The notes under the pieces: model-generated
The model's input: the letters and a program-made list of their open reading frames with translations, nothing else
The model's database searches: none
Told to the model about the DNA's origin: nothing
Part shown: positions 6,730 to 10,360 of the stretch, piece after piece
How positions within the stretch are numbered: position 1 is the first letter of the stretch
How the letters are laid out: the number at the start of each line of letters is the position of its first letter
Assembly: GCA_964401615.1 (NCBI GenBank)
Contig: CAYNZF010000071.1
Span: 1-10,360, forward strand
Length of the DNA: 10,360 nt
Direction: 5' to 3'
Origin: JAXGQD01 sp964401615
Lineage (GTDB): Bacteria; Bacillota; Clostridia; Saccharofermentanales; Fastidiosipilaceae
Program-made: the position numbers and the translations under genes

Positions 6730-8790
6730 TTAAACGTTCAGCGTTTCTTTGATTTTTTCCAGGCTGCTTCGCCAGGCCGCTGCGGAGGCATCTGAAGGCA
6801 TGCGCCAGCTGCCGCGCGGCGAGAGCGCCACAGCGCCGACTTGCGGACCATCCGGCATGCAGGATCGTTTGAACTGTTGATTGAAAAAGCGGCGGTAGAA
6901 CGTATCCAGCCATTTGAGCAGTGTCGCTTCATCAAATACCGGCACTTCCAGTGACGCGTCATTCAAAGTACCCGCCGCGGGTCGGGGCGCGTCCGCACCG
7001 AAGGTAAGTCTGGCCGAATAGTAAATCTTTTCGGGTCCGTAACCCAAACGCAGGAAGGCGTAGAGGAAAAAATCGTGCAGGATGTATGGCCCGGTGCTGT
7101 CCTCCGTAAATTGGGCGATGTTTCCCTCTTTGTCCGGAGGCAAAAGCTCCGGTGAGATCGGTGTGGACAAAACGTCGCGCAGCAGGGCAGCGATATGAGT
7201 CGATTCTGCCGTGTTTTCTTCTTCAAGCAAAACCGCCTGATAGGCGACCAGATGCCTGACCAGAGTTTTGGGGACCGAGGCGTTGACGGCGTACATCGAC
7301 ATGTGATCACCGTTGTACGTGCACCAGCCCAAAGCGAGTTCGCTGAGGTCACCAGTACCGATGACCAGTCCACCGATTTTATTGGCGTAGTCCATCAAAA
7401 TCTGCGTGCGTTCGCGCGCTTGGCTGTTTTCGTAGGTCACATCGTGCACCGCGGGATCGTGTCCGATATCTTTGAAATGCTGCTCCACCGCCGGAACAAT
7501 AGAGATCTCTTGAGCACTTAAACCGTAAGCCTCCATCAATTTGAGCGCGTTCTGGTAGGTGCGGTCCGTTGTGCCGAAACCGGGCAGAGTGAGCGCGTGA
7601 ATGTCCGATAAAGGCCAGGCCAGCTCCTGATACGCTCTGATCGTGACGAGCAGGGCCAAAGTGGAATCGAGTCCGCCGGAAATTCCCAGAACGGAATGTC
7701 TGATGCCGGTGTGTTTCAAACGCTTGACCAAACCGTAAGTTTGAATACGGAGCACCTGGTCGGTCTGGGCATTGCGCTGCAGCGGATTTTGGGGCACGAA
7801 GGGCAAAGCGTTCACTTTGCGCGAAGCCAGCAAGGCTTTTTGATCGCTGCGAAAGGCTTCGCTCAGCTGGATTTGGGGATAAGCCGGGGCGGCTTCCTGC
7901 GAAAAACCCACATTGCGTTGGCGTTCAGCGCTCAGCAGCTGCAGGTCCACCACCGCTGTGGTGATTGGGGCGGCCTGACTGAGGGGAGGGCGTTCGGCCA
8001 GATTTTTTCCATTTTCGTAAATCAGGCAATGGCCCCCAAATACAAGGTCTGTACTCGATTCATCAGGACCTGCTGATGTATAGGCATAGGCACAATTGAG
8101 GCGGGCACTTTGTTGACTGATCAGCTGCTGGCGGTACTGGGCCTTGGCGACCAGTTCATTGCTGGCCGAAAGATTGAATATGATCTGCGCTCCGGCAAGT
8201 GCCAGCTGGGTTGAGGGGGGTTGGGGCATCCACAGATCTTCGCAGATTTCTACACCCAGGGCGAAATCCAAGGAGGCCGGGTAGGCTCCGAGCTTGCACT
8301 GCACCAGCGTTTGGCCAAAAGGAAAGTCCTGGTCACCCAGTCGGGCGGTACTTACCGTATGCGAAATCTCGGAGCGCAGTGCCGGGGCGGGGGAGAACCA
8401 GCGGGCTTCGTAGAATTCGTTGTGCCGGGGTAAAAAACTTTTGGGGACAGCAGCCAGGATGAAGCCGTTTCTGATGAGGAAAGCGCAGTTGTAAAGGCGT
8501 GATTTGTGCTGCAAAGGAGCCCCGACGATGAGCAAGAGGCCCGGCCAGGCCGCGGAAGCATCCGCCAGGTCCAGGAGGGCTTGATTGGACGCTTCGATAA
8601 GGCTGCTCTGTCCAAAGAGATCCCCACAGCTGTAGCCGGTCGTCGCCAATTCAGGAAAGCAAATCATGTCCACCGCGTCATCGTATGCCTCCGCGGCCAG
8701 ACGGCGGATTTCCGCCAAGTTCCCGGCTGGATCAGCGACCACCAGTTCCGGTACCGCGCTAGCAATTTTCAGTAGTCCCCAGTGCTCCAT
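6730..8790 (-). CDS. nadE: Glutamine-dependent NAD+ synthetase
   Basis: A 686-residue two-domain cytoplasmic enzyme that performs the last step of NAD+ synthesis: ATP-dependent amidation of nicotinic acid adenine dinucleotide with ammonia released from glutamine. The N-terminal nitrilase-type glutaminase domain (about 1-300) has its triad E47 (FPELATTGYSCGDLF), K117 (PKSFLPRHNEFYE) and C183 (EICEDLW). The C-terminal synthetase domain has the ATP-pyrophosphatase loop SGGLDST (371-377), a TLPGFGTT segment, and GTGDLSELALGW followed by a NASVPKTL stretch, all typical of the long form seen in Mycobacterium tuberculosis (about 680 residues). The start ATG is preceded by TTGAGG at suitable distance. 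It is divergent from the AIM24-family gene, with a candidate promoter in the shared gap, and is followed at 55 bp by the ltaS-like gene. All catalytic residues appear intact. Name and function are confident. Confidence 0.96.
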   Translation of the reverse strand: MEHWGLLKIASAVPELVVADPAGNLAEIRRLAAEAYDDAVDMICFPELATTGYSCGDLFGQSSLIEASNQALLDLADASAAWPGLLLIVGAPLQHKSRLYNCAFLIRNGFILAAVPKSFLPRHNEFYEARWFSPAPALRSEISHTVSTARLGDQDFPFGQTLVQCKLGAYPASLDFALGVEICEDLWMPQPPSTQLALAGAQIIFNLSASNELVAKAQYRQQLISQQSARLNCAYAYTSAGPDESSTDLVFGGHCLIYENGKNLAERPPLSQAAPITTAVVDLQLLSAERQRNVGFSQEAAPAYPQIQLSEAFRSDQKALLASRKVNALPFVPQNPLQRNAQTDQVLRIQTYGLVKRLKHTGIRHSVLGISGGLDSTLALLVTIRAYQELAWPLSDIHALTLPGFGTTDRTYQNALKLMEAYGLSAQEISIVPAVEQHFKDIGHDPAVHDVTYENSQARERTQILMDYANKIGGLVIGTGDLSELALGWCTYNGDHMSMYAVNASVPKTLVRHLVAYQAVLLEEENTAESTHIAALLRDVLSTPISPELLPPDKEGNIAQFTEDSTGPYILHDFFLYAFLRLGYGPEKIYYSARLTFGADAPRPAAGTLNDASLEVPVFDEATLLKWLDTFYRRFFNQQFKRSCMPDGPQVGAVALSPRGSWRMPSDASAAAWRSSLEKIKETLNV

Positions 8791-8834
8791 TTTTTAACCT
8801 CAACTCAATTCCAAATTCTGCACAGAAATATTTT

Positions 8835-8863
8835 TAAATAAATTCATCTCTAGTTTACACCAA
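8835..8863 (-). promoter_or_regulatory. Candidate promoter of nadE
   Basis: On the minus strand, TTGGTG (8858-8863) is followed by a 17-base spacer and TATTTA (8835-8840), with a predicted start near 8828 and a leader of about 38 bases. The gap is markedly AT-rich compared with the flanking genes. Both boxes are imperfect, so this is a position-supported guess. Confidence 0.35.
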
Positions 8864-8865
8864 AA

Positions 8866-8874
8866 TGATAAAAT
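8866..8874 (+). promoter_or_regulatory. Candidate extended -10 promoter of the AIM24-family gene
   Basis: TGA-TAAAAT on the plus strand is a good extended -10 element, with a predicted start near 8881 and a leader of about 50 bases. No clear -35 box is visible at the right distance. It sits beside the -35 box of the opposite-strand nadE promoter candidate (8858-8863), so the two might compete for polymerase. Confidence 0.35.
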
Positions 8875-8931
8875 TAAAGAGGACTTCAGACCTGCTTCGG
8901 CTAAAGACAAGGCTTATTGAAAGGGAAGATT

Positions 8932-9600
8932 ATGCAGTATCAAATTATTGGAACCCCCTTACCTGTCGTGCAATGCGACTTGCAGGCCGGTGAAACAATG
9001 GTCACTGAAGGCGGGGGCATGTCGTGGATGTCACCCAACATGAAAATGGAAACCGTATCGGGTGGTGTAGGTAAAGCCCTCGGACGCATGTTTTCAGGAG
9101 AGAGTTTATTTTTAAACCATTACACGGCCAACGGCGGACCGGGTATGATTGCTTTCGCCTCAAGCCTACCGGGCTCCATCAAAGCCGTGCAGATTAGCCC
9201 GGGCGCGGGCATCATCTGCCAAAAGACGGCCTTCCTGGCTTGTGAACCGGGTGTCGAATTGAATATCACTTTCAAGAAGAAATTCGGGGCCGGCCTCTTC
9301 GGTGGTGAAGGCTTCATCATGCAGCGTTTGAGCGGCCAGGGCCTGGCTTTCATTGAAATCGACGGACACGCAATTGAATATCAACTGGCCCCCGGACAAC
9401 AGATGATCGTCGACACCGGCTACCTCGCCATGATGGATGAGACCGTGACCATGGATGTGGTCACCGTGCCCGGTGTCAAGAACGTCCTGCTCGGCGGCGA
9501 AGGCCTTTTTAACACAGTGGTGACCGGTCCGGGACGTATCGTTTTGCAGACGCTGCCACTTATCAAATTGGCCTCGATTTTTATGCCCCACAACAAATAG
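8932..9600 (+). CDS. AIM24 / TIGR00266 family protein
   Basis: A 222-residue protein of the AIM24 (DUF124) family, a beta-rich fold found across bacteria and, as AIM24, in yeast mitochondria. The bacterial role is not established. Diagnostic segments are the N-terminal EGGGMSWMSP (about 26-35), an internal GGEG at 124-127 followed by the LSGQG loop, and the near-C-terminal signature G188-G-E-G-L-F193 with VVTGPGRIVLQTLP. The two GGEG...GPG/GQG blocks look like an internal duplication, as usual in the family. There is no signal peptide or membrane helix, so it is probably cytoplasmic. The longest open frame starts at a TTG at 8917, but that codon lies upstream of the AAGGGAAG ribosome binding site (8921-8928). 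The ATG at 8932 is therefore the start, and the protein begins MQYQIIG. It is divergent from nadE and ends at a bidirectional terminator. Confidence 0.92.
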   Translation: MQYQIIGTPLPVVQCDLQAGETMVTEGGGMSWMSPNMKMETVSGGVGKALGRMFSGESLFLNHYTANGGPGMIAFASSLPGSIKAVQISPGAGIICQKTAFLACEPGVELNITFKKKFGAGLFGGEGFIMQRLSGQGLAFIEIDGHAIEYQLAPGQQMIVDTGYLAMMDETVTMDVVTVPGVKNVLLGGEGLFNTVVTGPGRIVLQTLPLIKLASIFMPHNK

Positions 9601-9621
9601 TCGAAGCGAGAAAGAGTTCAG

Positions 9622-9675
9622 AAAAAAAGAAAAGGCCGCTGCTTTCATTTTCTTGAAAGGACCGGCCTTTATTCT
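9622..9675. terminator. Terminator between the AIM24-family gene and the dehydrogenase gene
   Basis: AAAGGCCG (9631-9638) pairs with CGGCCTTT (9663-9670), and an inner CTTTC/GAAAG pairing (9642-9646 with 9655-9659) shortens the loop. On the minus strand the stem is followed by TTTTCTTTTTTT (9622-9633), a strong U tract that ends the dehydrogenase transcript. On the plus strand the tail (TTTATTCTT) is weaker but could still stop AIM24-gene transcription. Confidence 0.82.
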
Positions 9676-9699
9676 TGGGTCAAATTTCAGCGCTGCAGC

Positions 9700-10360
9700 T
9701 TATTCTTCAGAGGGCAAAGACCAGTTAAAAAACTTCAGGTACGGTTGACTGGCGCGTTTGCGGAAGGCATCGATGTCGACACCCGTCCAGTCCAGGACGC
9801 CTTTGCCCGTCTTATAGCCCAGATTGCCTGCTTCGTAAGGAATCCGAACCAGATCCTGCGGGGCCGTCGCGTTACACAAGCTGGGGTAGAGGTTTTTATG
9901 AATGCTCATGATCATGTCCAGACCGGCGTAATCAAAGTGCTCGAAAAGACCGATCGAAGTGTAGCGGGGGATGAAACTGGTTTTCAAAGAGGTATCAATG
10001 TCCTGGGGAGAAGCGATCCCCTGTTCGACCATGTAGGCGGCTTCGCGGTAGAGGGCATGCTGGAGGCGATTGGCGATGAAACCCGGGGCGCTCTTGTTCA
10101 TGAGCACCGGGGCACGGCCGACCGATTTTAAGAGATCTACGATAAATTGCAAAGCGGCCTCAGAAGTGAACCCGCTCTTGACCACTTCCACACAGGGCAC
10201 CAGATGAGGCGGATTCCAGGGATGCGCGACGGCCAGAAGCTCCTTGCGCGTCATTCCTGCGGCGAGCTCCTCGGGCGGGAAAGCGGACGTGGACGAGGCG
10301 ATGGCCTTGAGCTGTCGGCAGTGCTTTTCCAGTTCTGCGTACACGGCGTGTTTTTCATCC
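9700..10360 (-). CDS. 3-hydroxyacyl-CoA dehydrogenase-family protein (partial)
   Basis: The C-terminal 219 or so residues of a gene that runs off the right edge; the N-terminal NAD-binding Rossmann domain is outside the window. The frame continues past the GTG at 10344 to the last complete codon (10357-10359, Asp), so that GTG is not the start. Counting visible residues, the sequence shows SSTS at 22-25 and H46 in HPWNPPHLVP. It also shows E58 in VEVV and N97 in GFIANRL, which match the Ser, His, Glu and Asn active-site positions of 3-hydroxyacyl-CoA dehydrogenases. The C-terminal helical domain begins near SAPGFIANRL. The HPWNPPHLVP form is common in the broader family that includes L-carnitine dehydrogenase and L-gulonate 3-dehydrogenase, so a hydroxyacyl-CoA substrate is not assured. 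It ends before a strong minus-strand terminator. No adjoining fatty-acid or butyrate gene is visible to fix the pathway. Confidence 0.88.
   Translation of the reverse strand, partial: DEKHAVYAELEKHCRQLKAIASSTSAFPPEELAAGMTRKELLAVAHPWNPPHLVPCVEVVKSGFTSEAALQFIVDLLKSVGRAPVLMNKSAPGFIANRLQHALYREAAYMVEQGIASPQDIDTSLKTSFIPRYTSIGLFEHFDYAGLDMIMSIHKNLYPSLCNATAPQDLVRIPYEAGNLGYKTGKGVLDWTGVDIDAFRKRASQPYLKFFNWSLPSEE

Noticed and set aside
1..10360. Defence, phage, CRISPR, toxin-antitoxin or biosynthetic cluster
   Set aside because: Every substantial gene but one belongs to a recognised housekeeping or envelope family, and no repeat arrays, transposases or paired small genes were seen.

Overview
The window is an ordinary chromosomal stretch of a bacterium. 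By inspection it is close to half G+C. Gene content points to the Bacillota, probably a clostridial lineage: a lipoprotein-type DUF4349 protein, an LtaS-like lipoteichoic acid synthase-family enzyme, a hexameric glutamate dehydrogenase of the clostridial/enterobacterial type, strong GGAGG ribosome binding sites and sigma-A style promoters. Taxonomy is an inference from gene families only; no 16S rRNA or ribosomal protein gene is present.

Layout from left to right. A complete tRNA-Gly(CCC) gene sits at the left edge on the minus strand, with a near-consensus promoter (TTGCAA-17-TATAAT). Four plus-strand genes follow: a membrane-anchored DUF4349 lipoprotein, a class C beta-lactamase-fold serine hydrolase, a small unrecognised protein with a CxH...CxxC motif and two membrane segments, and gdhA. 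A strong hairpin terminator separates gdhA from a convergent minus-strand pair, nadE (glutamine-dependent NAD+ synthetase) followed 55 bp later by an LtaS-like membrane phosphotransferase. nadE diverges from an AIM24/TIGR00266-family gene across a short AT-rich region that contains candidate promoters for both directions. The AIM24 gene converges on a partial 3-hydroxyacyl-CoA dehydrogenase-family gene that runs off the right edge, and a second terminator hairpin lies between them.

Functionally, GdhA (ammonia assimilation, glutamate and NAD(P)H) and NadE (glutamine-dependent NAD+ formation) both belong to central nitrogen and cofactor metabolism, but they lie on opposite strands in separate transcription units. 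The LtaS-like protein and the DUF4349 lipoprotein act at the cell envelope. I see no mobile element, CRISPR array, phage gene, toxin-antitoxin pair or defence cassette, and no convincing sign of a new multi-gene system. The points most worth checking are the small zinc-motif membrane protein with its inverted-repeat promoter, the paired hairpins in the gdhA leader, the nadE/ltaS-like pairing, and two start codons that should be moved inward from the longest open frame. No stretch over 300 bases lacks a gene.
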